Made by a program: the position numbers and the translations under genes. From Arthrobacter echini (GTDB lineage Bacteria > Actinomycetota > Actinomycetes > Actinomycetales > Micrococcaceae): 64,000 nt of DNA. Positions 9,202 through 18,666 of the stretch are shown here, piece by piece (positions within the stretch are counted from its first letter, which is position 1; the number at the start of each line of letters is the position of its first letter). Where the stretch lies: contig NZ_SSWH01000011.1 of NCBI RefSeq assembly GCF_004803505.1, positions 28,026 to 92,025 on the forward strand, given 5' to 3'. Under the pieces are notes generated by a model. It searched no databases. It was not told the DNA's origin and saw only the letters and a list, made by a program, of their open reading frames with translations.

Positions 9202-9243
9202 GGCCCGGCGACCCAGCAGGCCGGGCGACCCAGCAGGCCGGGC
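9202..9243. repeat. short 17-base tandem repeat
   Basis: Two 17-base copies (9202-9218 and 9219-9235, one mismatch; unit GGCCGGGCGACCCAGCA) and an 8-base partial third copy that runs into the stop codon of the methyltransferase gene. Each unit can pair GGCC/GGCC, so it may help end transcription. Confidence 0.6.
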
Positions 9244-10457
9244 TAATCGGCAGGAACGGGCTCGACCACGATCGCGAGCCGCTCGTCCCCCACTCGGGTC
9301 AGCACGAGTGTGGCCCTCCTTCGGCCCTTGCCCGGTCCCGCCAGGAGTTTGCCCCGCACCTCCTCCGGCGTGAGCGGGATGCCGCGCTTCTTGATGTCGA
9401 GGACCCCGACCCCTTGTGCGCGGACCCACGCCTTCAGGGCCTTGAGGTTGAAGGGGCGCACCTCGAGGATCCTGTAGGCACGGGCGAACGGAGTAGCCGT
9501 GTACGAGGGTGCGCAGATGTAGGCGATCCTCGGGTCCAGCAGGTGTCCGTCGAGCTGCGCCGCGAGATCGGCGACGAGTTCGGCGCGGATGACGGCGCCG
9601 TCGGGCTCGTAGAGATAGCCCTCCGGTTCGCCGATCGCCGCCGTCGGGCCGTCTCCGAAGTCGGCGGACGACACCATCTCCGCCGCGCCCGGGGGGCCGA
9701 GTACCAGGGCGGCGCGGCGGACGCCCTCGCGGCGCAGGGCGTTGAACCACAGCGCCACCTCGGTGACGACACCGTCCACCGAGACCCACTGCGCCTCGCA
9801 GTCCGCGGGGATCGACTCGTGCGGCGTGCCCGGACCCAGCTTCACGCCCACGGGTGTGCCGGTACCGGCCAGCTCCTGCACGAAGGACAGCGGCGGCGAG
9901 AAGGCCTCGGGGTCGAAGAGGCGGGAGGTGCCCGACGACGTCGTCCTCCGCCGTGCCGGGTCCAGCCATACGCCGTCGTACTCGGACACGTCCACCGCGC
10001 CGGCGTCGGCGTTCACCACGCGCGCGTTGGGGAAGGGCAGCAGATTCAGGGTCGCCGCCGCGGCCGTCGTCTCGTCGAGTTCGACGGCGGTGACCTCGCG
10101 GTCGAGAGTGGCCAGGGCCATGCTGTCGGCGCCGAGGCCGCAGCCCAGATCGGCGATCCGCAGGAGCCCGGCGTCGACGAAGCGACGCGCATGACGGGCG
10201 GCCACCTGGAGCCGGGTGGCCTGCTCCAGGCCCGCTTCGGTGAACACCATCCGTTCGGCTAACGGGCCGAACTTGGCCGCCGCCTTCGCCCGGAGCCGTG
10301 ACTGGGTGAGGGCTGCGGCGATGACCTCGGGTGCGTGCCCGGCCTTCCGGAGCTGTTCGGTGAGTCGCAGGCTGCCGGACTCGTCGTACGGCCCGAGTGA
10401 GTTCAGCAGCGCCCAGCCCTCGGGGCTGAGGACGGCCGCGATGTTCTCCGATGACAT
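9243..10457 (-). CDS. class I SAM-dependent methyltransferase with THUMP-like C-terminal domain
   Basis: A 404-residue protein. The SAM-binding Rossmann core has IADLGCGLGADSMAL (motif I), TAVELDET (motif II) and the catalytic-loop-like VWLDPARRR. The C-terminal segment LEVRPFNLKALKAWVRAQGVGVLDIKKRGI matches the THUMP-like domain found in a widespread actinobacterial family, which suggests an RNA substrate. ATG start; stop embedded in the 17-base tandem repeat. The modified nucleotide is not known from sequence. Confidence 0.88.
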   Translation of the reverse strand: MSSENIAAVLSPEGWALLNSLGPYDESGSLRLTEQLRKAGHAPEVIAAALTQSRLRAKAAAKFGPLAERMVFTEAGLEQATRLQVAARHARRFVDAGLLRIADLGCGLGADSMALATLDREVTAVELDETTAAAATLNLLPFPNARVVNADAGAVDVSEYDGVWLDPARRRTTSSGTSRLFDPEAFSPPLSFVQELAGTGTPVGVKLGPGTPHESIPADCEAQWVSVDGVVTEVALWFNALRREGVRRAALVLGPPGAAEMVSSADFGDGPTAAIGEPEGYLYEPDGAVIRAELVADLAAQLDGHLLDPRIAYICAPSYTATPFARAYRILEVRPFNLKALKAWVRAQGVGVLDIKKRGIPLTPEEVRGKLLAGPGKGRRRATLVLTRVGDERLAIVVEPVPAD

Positions 10458-10466
10458 CGGGCCAGC

Positions 10467-11225
10467 CTAGGCGAAGTAGACACCGATCCGGTTGCCGCGG
10501 ATCTGCTCCACCTGGATGTCGACGTCGTAGATGTCGTGGAGCACCTCCGGCGTCATGATCTGCTCCGGCGTGCCCTGGTGGATCAGTGCGCCCTCGCGCA
10601 TGGCCAGGATCTCGTCGGAGTAGCAGGAGGCGAAGTTCACGTCGTGGATCACGAGCACCACGGTCTTCCCGAGGTCGTCCGCCAGGCCCCGCAGCAGGCG
10701 CATCATGTCCACGGAATGCCTCATATCGAGATTGTTCAGTGGCTCGTCGAGCAGGATGTAGTCGGTGTCCTGCGCGAGGACCATGGCGATGAACGCCCGC
10801 TGCCGCTGGCCGCCGGAGAGCTCGTCGACGAACCGGTCGCCGAGGTCGGTCAGGTCCAGGTAGTCCAGCGAGCGCTCGATGTGGTCGCGGTCCTCGGGTG
10901 TGGGGCGGCCGTTGTTGTGCGGGAAGCGGCCGAACCCGACGAGGTCCCGCACGGAGAGACGGATGGTGAGCTGGTTCTCCTGCCGCAGGATCGACAGGGT
11001 CCTCGCCAGTTTCTGGCCGGCGGTGGTGCCGACATCGAGTCCTGCCACCTCGATGCGCCCTGCATCCGGGAGAAGGAGCCTGCTCATCATCGACAGGAGC
11101 GTCGACTTGCCCGCACCGTTGGGCCCGATGATCGAGGTCACACCACCACCGGGCAGGCGGCAGCTGACGTCGTCGACCACCGTGGTGGCTCCGTAGCGTT
11201 TGGTGACATGGTCGATGCTGATCAT
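10467..11225 (-). CDS. siderophore ABC transporter, ATP-binding protein (YclP/FepC-like)
   Basis: A 252-residue cytoplasmic ATPase energising ferric-siderophore uptake. Walker A GPNGAGKST, Q-loop in LRQENQLTIRLS, signature LSGGQRQRAFIAM, Walker B YILLDEPLNNLD and H-loop VIHDVNFA are all intact. The open frame continues upstream, but ATG 11225 (MISIDHVTKRYG) is the family start and shares ATGA with the stop of the upstream permease, so translation is coupled. It resembles the petrobactin-type YclP group. Last gene of the four-gene operon. Confidence 0.93.
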   Translation of the reverse strand: MISIDHVTKRYGATTVVDDVSCRLPGGGVTSIIGPNGAGKSTLLSMMSRLLLPDAGRIEVAGLDVGTTAGQKLARTLSILRQENQLTIRLSVRDLVGFGRFPHNNGRPTPEDRDHIERSLDYLDLTDLGDRFVDELSGGQRQRAFIAMVLAQDTDYILLDEPLNNLDMRHSVDMMRLLRGLADDLGKTVVLVIHDVNFASCYSDEILAMREGALIHQGTPEQIMTPEVLHDIYDVDIQVEQIRGNRIGVYFA

Positions 11226-12235
11226 CGGACACGGCCTTTCAGGAGGAGGACGAGGAAGACGATGCCACCGACGAACTCGATGACGATGCTCAGCGCGGTA
11301 TCGAACTCGAAGACCTGTTCGAGGACGAGCTGGCCGCCGACGAGCGCGACGATGCCCAGGAGCACCGCGATGGGAAGGACGGCCGCGTGGTGGAACCGGT
11401 TGCAGAGCTGGTACGCCAGGGCGGAGACCAGGAGCCCGAAGAAGGTCACGGGTCCTACCAGTGCGGTCGAGACGGCCACCAGGACCGAGCAGATCACGAG
11501 GACGAGGGTGACCGTGCGCCGGTAGTCGATGCCGAGACTCACCGCGGAGTCGCGGCCCAGTGCCAGCACGTCGAGGCGGTGCCGCAGTCGCCACGCCGGT
11601 ATGCACAGCCCTGCGACCACGACGGCCGAGAGGAGCAGCAGTGTCGGGTCCACGCGGTTGAAGCTCGCGAAGAACAGGCCCTGCAGAATGATGAATTCGC
11701 TCGGGTCCATGAGGCGCTGCAGCAGCGTGGAGACCCCGCGGAAGAACACCCCGAACACGATGCCCACCAACAGGAGCAGGTGCAGGCTGCGGCCGCTTCC
11801 CAGGAACAGCCACCTGTAGAGCAGCCAGGAGAAGCCGATCATGAGGGCTACCTCGATGACGAACCGCAGGGGAGATCCCAGGGAGAGCAGCGCCTGGCCC
11901 CCGAGAAGGAAGACCAGGGCGGTCTGGATCAGGATGTAGAGCGCATCGAGTCCCATGATCGACGGCGTGAGGATCCGGTTTCCCGTCACCGTCTGGAAGA
12001 GGATCGTGGAGACGGCAACCGCGATCGCGACGAGCACCATGGCCCCGACGCGATTCAGGCGCCTGGGCAGCACGTAGGCGGGACTTCCCTCGATGCCGAC
12101 GACCATGAAGGCGATGATCAGCGCGAGTGCGGCTACTCCGAGGATCACCAGCCAGACCGACGGCGGGACGGACCTTACCGGTTTCCTCACGGACTGCGTG
12201 AGTGCCATGGGCAGGGTGCTGGATCTACTGCGCAC
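11222..12235 (-). CDS. siderophore ABC transporter permease 2 (YclO/FecCD-like)
   Basis: A 337-residue FecCD-family inner-membrane permease with about nine helices. Segments such as GNRILTPSIMGLDALYILIQT and LGIDYRRT match the YclO branch, paired with a YclN-like partner. The GTG start at 12235 is chosen because GGAGGA lies six bases upstream; it overlaps the stop of permease 1 by 11 bases. Forms the heterodimeric translocation pore with the preceding gene product. Confidence 0.92.
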   Translation of the reverse strand: MRSRSSTLPMALTQSVRKPVRSVPPSVWLVILGVAALALIIAFMVVGIEGSPAYVLPRRLNRVGAMVLVAIAVAVSTILFQTVTGNRILTPSIMGLDALYILIQTALVFLLGGQALLSLGSPLRFVIEVALMIGFSWLLYRWLFLGSGRSLHLLLLVGIVFGVFFRGVSTLLQRLMDPSEFIILQGLFFASFNRVDPTLLLLSAVVVAGLCIPAWRLRHRLDVLALGRDSAVSLGIDYRRTVTLVLVICSVLVAVSTALVGPVTFFGLLVSALAYQLCNRFHHAAVLPIAVLLGIVALVGGQLVLEQVFEFDTALSIVIEFVGGIVFLVLLLKGRVR

Positions 12236-13238
12236 CGGCGTTCCTCCGTACGAGCAGGGTGATGAACAGCGCGCTGCCCACGACGGAGACGATCACGCCG
12301 ACCGGTACCTCGAAGGGGAAACGGATGACGCGGCCGATGATGTCGCAGGCCAGGACGAACCCGGCGCCGACGACGGCGATCCAGGGAACGGCCCGGCGTA
12401 CGTTGTCGCCGATGAGCAGCGACACCAGATTGGGAATGATCAGTCCGAGGAAGGGGATGGCGCCCACCACCACGACGACGACGGCGCTGATGAGGCTCAC
12501 GAGCACCAGGCCCAGGTTCATGGTGTTCCGGTAGCTCAGACCGAGATTGGTGGTGAACTCCTCACCCATGCCTGCGACGGTGAAGCGGTCGGCGGAGATG
12601 TAGCCGACCACGGCCAGCACCGCCACGATCCAGAGCAGCTCGTACCTGCCGCGGATCAGACCGGAGAAGTCGCCGATCATCCACGTGTTGAGGGTCTGCA
12701 GCAGATCGAAGCGGTAGGCGAAGAACGTGGTCACCGCCGCGATGACGCCACCGAGCATGATGCCCACGAGCGGGACGAGCAGGGTGGTGCGCAGCGGGAT
12801 ACGGCGCAGGACGGTCAGGAAGAGGGACGTGCCGAGCATCGCGAAGACCGCGGCGATGAGCATCTTGACCACGATCGGGGCGCCGGGCAGGAACAGCGTC
12901 GCCACGAGGATGCCCGCCGTCGCGGACTCCACCGTCCCGACCGTCGAGGGTTCGACGAACCGGTTGCGGGCCATGAGCTGCATGATGAACCCGGCGATAC
13001 TCAGGGCGACGCCGGCGAGGACGACCGCGACCGTACGCGGGACCCGGCTCACCAGGAGGGTCGTCCAGGCGTCCCGGTCACCGGAGAACAGGTCAGCCGG
13101 AGAGACGGCGGAGACGCCGATGAACAGGCTGACGACGGCGAGCAGCAGCACCGCGCCGCCCGCCAGCCACAGGGCGGCCGGTCGGTTGGCGCGGTGGTGC
13201 TGCAGTGACCGCTGCGGTCGGTGGAGGAGAGCTGGCAT
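12225..13238 (-). CDS. siderophore ABC transporter permease 1 (YclN/FecCD-like)
   Basis: A 337-residue FecCD permease. GFIMQLMARNRFVEPSTVGT, LQTLNTWMIGDFSG and GAIPFLGLIIPNLVSLLIGD are strongly YclN-like and include the cytoplasmic coupling loop. About nine to ten hydrophobic helices. ATG start at 13238, 35 bases after the binding-protein stop; overlaps the next permease gene. Confidence 0.92.
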   Translation of the reverse strand: MPALLHRPQRSLQHHRANRPAALWLAGGAVLLLAVVSLFIGVSAVSPADLFSGDRDAWTTLLVSRVPRTVAVVLAGVALSIAGFIMQLMARNRFVEPSTVGTVESATAGILVATLFLPGAPIVVKMLIAAVFAMLGTSLFLTVLRRIPLRTTLLVPLVGIMLGGVIAAVTTFFAYRFDLLQTLNTWMIGDFSGLIRGRYELLWIVAVLAVVGYISADRFTVAGMGEEFTTNLGLSYRNTMNLGLVLVSLISAVVVVVVGAIPFLGLIIPNLVSLLIGDNVRRAVPWIAVVGAGFVLACDIIGRVIRFPFEVPVGVIVSVVGSALFITLLVRRNAGAQ

Positions 13239-13273
13239 GACGATCCCGGCAGCCGGTTGTCCGCCGTGGCGGA

Positions 13274-14227
13274 CTACGCCGCGACGGCCTCGTCGACGGC
13301 GGAGATCATCGCGTCCAGGTTGTTGAGGCCGTAGCCGATCAGGTACCAGCTCGCCGCGTCGAGGTACGTCACGGCGTCGTTCTGTGCAGCTTCGGTGCCG
13401 TTGACGAGGTCGTTGTCGAGGACGGCGGAGGCTGCGGCGCCGGCGTCGCCGATGGCGGCGTCGCGGTCGATCACGAACAGGTGGGCCGGGTCGACGTCCG
13501 CGATGTACTCGAAGGACACGGCCTCGCCGTGAGGACCCTCGGATGCGATGTCGGCCGCGGGGGTGACCCCGAGGACATCGTGGATCAGACCGAAGCGGGA
13601 ACCCGCTCCATACGCGGTGACCTCGCCGGCGCTCGTCAATACGATGAGAGCATCCCCGGCCGAGGCGGCGTCCTCCCTGGTGGCTTCGATCTTGCTCTCG
13701 AGCGCTGCGAGGCGGTCCGTCACCTCGTCCTCGACGCCGAAGATGCGACCGAGCGACTCGGTGTTGTCCTCGAAGCTCTCCATCGGGGCAGCGGGGTCCA
13801 CGCTCAGATCGATCGTCGGGGCGATGTCGGAGAGCTCGTCGTAGGAGTCCGCGACGCGGCCGGAGATGATGATCAGATCTGGTTCCGCTGCGGCGATGGC
13901 CTCGAAGTCGGGTTCCAGCATGGAGCCGATATTGGTGATGTCGCCGCCGTCGTAGTCCGAGAGCTGATCGGGAAGGGTGCCCTGCGGGACGCCGGTGACC
14001 TCCACGCCGAGCGCATCGAGGGTGTCGAGGGCTCCGAGGTCGAAGGTGAAGACCGTCTCGGGTTCCGTCGGTACCTCCGTGGTGCCCTGGGCGTGTTCGA
14101 CACTGACGGTCGCCGCGGAGGCGGTGCCGGCAGCGTCGTCGGCGGTATCCGCGCCGGCACCGCAGGCGGACAGGGCCAGGGTTGCAGCGGCTGCGGTGGC
14201 AAGGACGGTGGGGCGCAGATGGGCCAT
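13274..14227 (-). CDS. siderophore-binding lipoprotein (FatB/YclQ-like)
   Basis: A 317-residue extracellular solute-binding lipoprotein, first gene of the uptake operon. The signal peptide ends in lipobox LSAC with Cys22 as the acylation site. TFDLGALDTLDALGVEVTGVP and EPDFEAIAAAEPDLIIISGR are typical of class-III (FecB/FatB) binding proteins. Together with the YclN/O/P-like partners it points to a catecholate or petrobactin-type ferric-siderophore importer. No siderophore biosynthesis genes are nearby, so it may use xenosiderophores. Confidence 0.9.
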   Translation of the reverse strand: MAHLRPTVLATAAAATLALSACGAGADTADDAAGTASAATVSVEHAQGTTEVPTEPETVFTFDLGALDTLDALGVEVTGVPQGTLPDQLSDYDGGDITNIGSMLEPDFEAIAAAEPDLIIISGRVADSYDELSDIAPTIDLSVDPAAPMESFEDNTESLGRIFGVEDEVTDRLAALESKIEATREDAASAGDALIVLTSAGEVTAYGAGSRFGLIHDVLGVTPAADIASEGPHGEAVSFEYIADVDPAHLFVIDRDAAIGDAGAAASAVLDNDLVNGTEAAQNDAVTYLDAASWYLIGYGLNNLDAMISAVDEAVAA

Positions 14228-14382
14228 GGGAGGACTCCAGGGAGAAGGGCCGGAGAGGCCGGTGGTCGAGGTAAGGGGATCCTTACTTCTTCGAACCTAG
14301 AGGCGCGCGGTGGAATACGCAAACGAATCATGACGTATTTCGCCGCGGTGGCCTGGTGCGCCGTCGTCGGGCCTGATGGCGG
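14228..14382 (-). promoter_or_regulatory. upstream region of the siderophore operon with a DtxR/IdeR-like inverted repeat
   Basis: An inverted repeat GTAAGG-GGAT-CCTTAC lies at 14271-14286, about 45 bases before the binding-protein start. On one side AGGTAAGG matches a DtxR/IdeR half-site (AGGTWAG). The spacing between half-sites is wider than the usual single base, so identity as an iron box is tentative, but an iron-responsive repressor site is expected here. The rest of the gap shows nothing clear. Confidence 0.35.
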
Positions 14383-14409
14383 TTGGCACTCACCTTGACC
14401 GAGTGCCAG
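14383..14409 (+). promoter_or_regulatory. CIRCE element 1 (HrcA operator) of groESL
   Basis: TTGGCACTC-N9-GAGTGCCAG, a near-perfect match to the CIRCE consensus TTAGCACTC-N9-GAGTGCTAA bound by the HrcA repressor. It overlaps the -35 box. Confidence 0.9.
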
Positions 14410-14423
14410 CCGTTGCATACAGT
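14395..14423 (+). promoter_or_regulatory. groESL promoter
   Basis: TTGACC (14395-14400), 17 bases, then TACAGT (14418-14423). The -35 sits in the spacer of CIRCE 1 and the transcription start would lie just before CIRCE 2, so HrcA on either site would block it. Confidence 0.7.
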
Positions 14424-14428
14424 CGGAG

Positions 14429-14455
14429 TTGGCACTCGCTCCGTGTGGGTGCCAG
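14429..14455 (+). promoter_or_regulatory. CIRCE element 2 (HrcA operator) of groESL
   Basis: TTGGCACTC-N9-GGGTGCCAG, two mismatches in the right arm. It would lie at the start of the transcribed leader, where CIRCE can also act as an RNA hairpin. Confidence 0.8.
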
Positions 14456-14550
14456 CCTGCGAGGGACGCGTTCACCGGCACCGCGACGACGGTATGCGCC
14501 CAGCCCGAAGGCCTTCAATCCATTGGAATCGAACGCAAAGGAGAGCCCGA

Positions 14551-14847
14551 GTGTCGGTCTCTATCAAGCCCCTTGAGGATCGCATTGTGGTCCGCCCCCT
14601 CGAAGCCGAGCAGACCACTGCTTCAGGTCTCGTCATCCCGGACACGGCCAAGGAGAAGCCCCAGGAGGGCGAGGTCGTAGCCGTGGGACCGGGCCGCATC
14701 GATGACAACGGCAACCGCGTTCCCATCGACGTCTCCGAGGGCGACGTCGTCATCTACTCGAAGTACGGCGGAACCGAGGTCAAGAACGGCGGCGAGGAGT
14801 ACCTCGTGCTCTCCGCCCGCGACGTTCTCGCCGTCGTCGTCAAGTAG
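14551..14847 (+). CDS. groES: co-chaperonin GroES
   Basis: The 98-residue, 10-kDa lid of the GroEL chaperonin. The start is the GTG at 14551 ([20 protein letters not shown]) with AAAGGAGA upstream; the frame is open further 5' but unrelated. The mobile loop ([19 protein letters not shown]) and the closing DVLAVVV strand are complete. First gene of the heat-shock operon under double CIRCE control, 71 bases before groEL. Confidence 0.97.
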   Translation: MSVSIKPLEDRIVVRPLEAEQTTASGLVIPDTAKEKPQEGEVVAVGPGRIDDNGNRVPIDVSEGDVVIYSKYGGTEVKNGGEEYLVLSARDVLAVVVK

Positions 14848-14862
14848 TACCCATGAGGAAAG

Positions 14863-14888
14863 CCCCGGCCGCAGTGGCCGGGGTTTTT
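14863..14888 (+). terminator. terminator-like hairpin between groES and groEL
   Basis: CCCCGGCC-GCAGT-GGCCGGGG followed by TTTTT: an 8-base perfect GC stem with a U tract, the textbook intrinsic terminator. It lies inside the operon, 30 bases before groEL, so it probably attenuates groEL relative to groES or processes the mRNA. Confidence 0.75.
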
Positions 14889-14906
14889 CTTGCTGCACAA
14901 GCCTGA

Positions 14907-16532
<1,626 letters not shown>

Positions 16533-16568
16533 GACGCCCGGGTTCGTCCCGCGTAGTTAGATCCAGGC

Positions 16569-16604
16569 AGCACCCCGGTTCCTCGGAGCCGGGGTGCTGT
16601 TGTC
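16569..16604 (+). terminator. groEL terminator
   Basis: AGCACCCCGG (16569-16578), 10-base loop, CCGGGGTGCT (16589-16598), then a T-rich GTTGTC. Perfect 10-base stem 37 bases after the groEL stop. Confidence 0.8.
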
Positions 16605-16636
16605 TTCAGGGCCGTCTTCAGCGAGCTCCTGGCCGA

Positions 16637-16994
16637 TCCCACTGGTAGCGGCCGAGTCGTGGGAGCGGAGGGGATCTGCTGGCCGGCGTCGTCGTCGATC
16701 CCAATGACGCTGTCCGAATAGTGGGAGCGGGGCGGATCAGCGGGTCCGCGTCGTCGCCGATCCCAGTGGTGGTGCTCGAGTCGTGGGAGGGGGGCGGTCC
16801 TGCCCACTGTTGGGGCCCGAGTAGTGGGAGCGGGGCGGATCAGCGGGTCGGTGTCGTCGTCGATCCCACTGGTGGTGCTCGAGTAGTGGGAGCGGAGGGG
16901 ATCTGCTGGCCGGCGGCGTCGTCGATCCCAATGGGTGGTCCTCGAGTAGTGGGAGGGGCCGGTCCTGCCCACTCCTGGTATTTAGGTAGTGGGA
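16637..16994. repeat. hairpin array block 1 (seven units)
   Basis: Order A-34-B-34-A-13-C-34-A-34-A/B hybrid-12-C. The sixth unit is 29 bases and combines the type-B left side (CCCAATG) with the type-A loop, as expected from recombination between units. The first and last units have the most diverged loops. Confidence 0.85.
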
Positions 16995-17225
16995 TTGTCG
17001 GGACCGGTTCCCTTGCGTGAATGCCGAGCTGCGGGCGTCGAGGCAGGACGTTCAGGACGAGTGGTGCAGCACCGTGCCCGTCGTCGTCGGAGCTGCGCTT
17101 GATCCCCGTGGTGATGCCGACCGGTGGGAAGGGGCCGCGTACTGGTGACTTCCAGGCTTCATCGACGCCTGGTTGAGGGGTCGGTCGTGGGATGACGCAT
17201 AGTGGTGGCGTTGTGCTCGCGCCGA
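16995..17225. other. array spacer with one decayed hairpin
   Basis: 231 bases without a clear gene. The first about 95 bases resemble 17418-17513 (shared GGGAC, GGGCGTCGA blocks), so it is a diverged copy of the tail that follows type-C units. A decayed hairpin lies at 17103-17129. Short frames here look like chance. Confidence 0.5.
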
Positions 17226-17417
17226 TCCCACTGGTGGTGCTCGAGTCGTGGGAGCGGGGCAAATCAGCGCGTCCGCGTTGTCGTCGATCCCACTGGTGGT
17301 GCTCGAGTCGTGGGAGCGGAGGGGATCTGCGTGCCGATGTCGTCGTCGATCCCAATGACGCTGTCCGAATAGTGGGAGGGGCCGGTCCTGCCCACTGTTG
17401 GGGCTTGAGTAGTGGGA
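17226..17417. repeat. hairpin array block 2 (four units)
   Basis: Order A-34-A-34-B-12-C, followed by a 96-base tail (17418-17513) leading to block 3. The last three units repeat as block 3 at exactly 226 bases. Confidence 0.85.
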
Positions 17418-17513
17418 TCGCAGGGACGGGTGCCACGGTGTGGACGCTGGGCTTGGGCGTCGAAGCACGATGTCGAGGGTGAGGGATGTCTGGACCACGT
17501 CCGTCGGCGCCGA

Positions 17514-17643
17514 TCCCACTGGTGGTGCTCGAGTCGTGGGAGCGGAGGGGATCTGCGTGCCGGTGTCGTCGTCGATCCCAATGACGCTGTCCGAATAGTG
17601 GGAGGGGCCGGTCCTGCCCACTGTTGGGGCCCGAGGTGTGGGA
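17514..17643. repeat. hairpin array block 3 (three units)
   Basis: Order A-34-B-12-C, nearly identical to 17288-17417. The final C unit ends 39 bases from the vanW stop codon. Confidence 0.85.
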
Positions 17644-17682
17644 TCGACGACGCGCTGCCCAGACCGAGGCCCGGACCCGGAG

Positions 17683-18540
17683 TCAGGAGACCGGCGTGCT
17701 CTCCGGCCTCGCGGGGAGGATCTCAGCACGGACCAGGGACCGGTCGTAGGCGATCCGCCCCTCGTTCTCCATGATCATGGTCTCCGCAACCTCCTCGCCG
17801 GTCCGCTTGTCGCGCTCGATACGGTACACACGATTGTGGCGGAACACCTCGCCGTCCTTCTCGTAGAAGTAGGCGTCACGCTCCCGGATGTGGAACTTCA
17901 TGGGTAACTCGGCGTCGGCCCGCAGCTCCCCGCGGAGATGCTCGTCCGTGGTCCAGGTCCGGAACTGGAAGGTGTACGGCGTTCGATTCTCCACCTGGTA
18001 GTCGAGGTAGTTGAAGGCGATCGAGGTGCCGGTTCCCCAGGGAATCTGACGATTGAAGTCCGGGAACAGATCGAGACCGTTGTGGTGGTGATGCTCCACC
18101 ACGGTGAGCGGACTGTGCAGCACCATCCAGTGCAGCAGGTTGGTGAACTGACACATCCCTCCGCCCACTCCGCGCGCCGGCTTACCGTTGCTGATCGTCA
18201 TACCCTCCCGGTACCCCTCCCTGACGGAGCACCGGCCGGCCAGGTGCCAGAAGGAGAAGCGTTCTCCGGGAGCGATGACGATCCCGTCGATCTTCGGTGC
18301 CGTCAGCCCCAGACTGACGGCTTTGTTGTCCTGCAGCTCCGTGTCCACGTTGCCGAGCTTGCGCCGGATCAGCGACGTGTGCCGATACACCGTGACAGGC
18401 AGTGGCTCGGGCAAGCGGCGGCTGGAGAGCTGCTTCCCGCGCCGGAGGTTCCTCAGATGCCGCAGCAGGATCATCCGTTCCATGGCGATCCGATAGGTCA
18501 GCGGCGAGATCTCACCGAAGAGCCGTCGAGCCATTGACAT
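17683..18540 (-). CDS. VanW family protein
   Basis: A 285-residue protein with the VanW domain (about residues 55-215): GERFSFWHLAGRCSVREGYREGM, GGGMCQFTNLLHW with the conserved Gly-Gly-Met-Cys-Gln, and EHHHHN. VanW proteins accompany some vancomycin-resistance clusters, but the family is widespread and no vanHAX or vanRS lie here, so resistance should not be inferred. ATG start at 18540; transcription runs from the right into the hairpin array. Confidence 0.88.
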   Translation of the reverse strand: MSMARRLFGEISPLTYRIAMERMILLRHLRNLRRGKQLSSRRLPEPLPVTVYRHTSLIRRKLGNVDTELQDNKAVSLGLTAPKIDGIVIAPGERFSFWHLAGRCSVREGYREGMTISNGKPARGVGGGMCQFTNLLHWMVLHSPLTVVEHHHHNGLDLFPDFNRQIPWGTGTSIAFNYLDYQVENRTPYTFQFRTWTTDEHLRGELRADAELPMKFHIRERDAYFYEKDGEVFRHNRVYRIERDKRTGEEVAETMIMENEGRIAYDRSLVRAEILPARPESTPVS

Positions 18541-18604
18541 ACCCCCGTATCCAGCTGATCGACCGGCGCCGGCGAAGGGGCGCGGACGTGTCCTCGGAAG
18601 AACA

Positions 18605-18643
18605 GTACTACCGGTGCTCCTCGATGAGGGGCACCGGTAGTAC
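18605..18643 (-). terminator. RNase J gene terminator
   Basis: Perfect 13-base inverted repeat (GTACTACCGGTGC / GCACCGGTAGTAC) with an inner pairing extension. On the minus strand it follows the rnj stop by 23 bases and is followed by TGTTCTTCC. Confidence 0.75.
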
Positions 18644-18666
18644 GGGCGTTCAGGGGGATCCGGGGG

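Larger units (their letters stand above)
16637..17643. repeat. array of 28-base hairpin repeats with 34- and 12-base linkers
   Basis: About fifteen copies of a 28-base dyad TCCCA(C)T...AGTGGGA or TCGTGGGA fill the gap between convergent groEL and vanW (16533-17682). Loops are of three types: A (contains GGTGGTGCTCGAG), B (ATGACGCTGTCCGAAT) and C (CTGTTGGGGCCCGAG, left arm GCCCA). Starts: 16637, 16699, 16761, 16802, 16864, 16926, 16967, 17226, 17288, 17350, 17390, 17514, 17576, 17616, plus a decayed copy at 17103. Linkers are 34 bases (GCGGAGGGGATCTG or GCGGGGCGGATCAG classes) or 12-13 bases (GGGGCCGGTCCT, always before type C). A 226-base higher-order period links 17288/17350/17390 to 17514/17576/17616. 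Periods of 62, 40 and 226 are not multiples of three, so the array cannot encode a repeated peptide. Function unknown; BIME/REP-like elements are the nearest analogy. Confidence 0.9.

Noticed and set aside
4828..11232. Very long antisense frames (739 aa at 4828-7047 minus; 941 aa at 8407-11232 minus)
   Set aside because: They lie opposite or out of frame with well-recognised genes and translate to Arg/Gly/His/Asp-rich low-complexity sequence, a usual shadow of high-GC codon bias.
16637..17643. CRISPR array (28-base repeats with 34-base spacers)
   Set aside because: The lengths mimic CRISPR, but the linkers are themselves repeated in two classes, some intervals are only 12-13 bases, loops differ between repeats, and no cas gene is present.
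17683..18540. Vancomycin resistance
   Set aside because: Only the VanW accessory domain is present; no ligase, dehydrogenase, dipeptidase or two-component genes are nearby.
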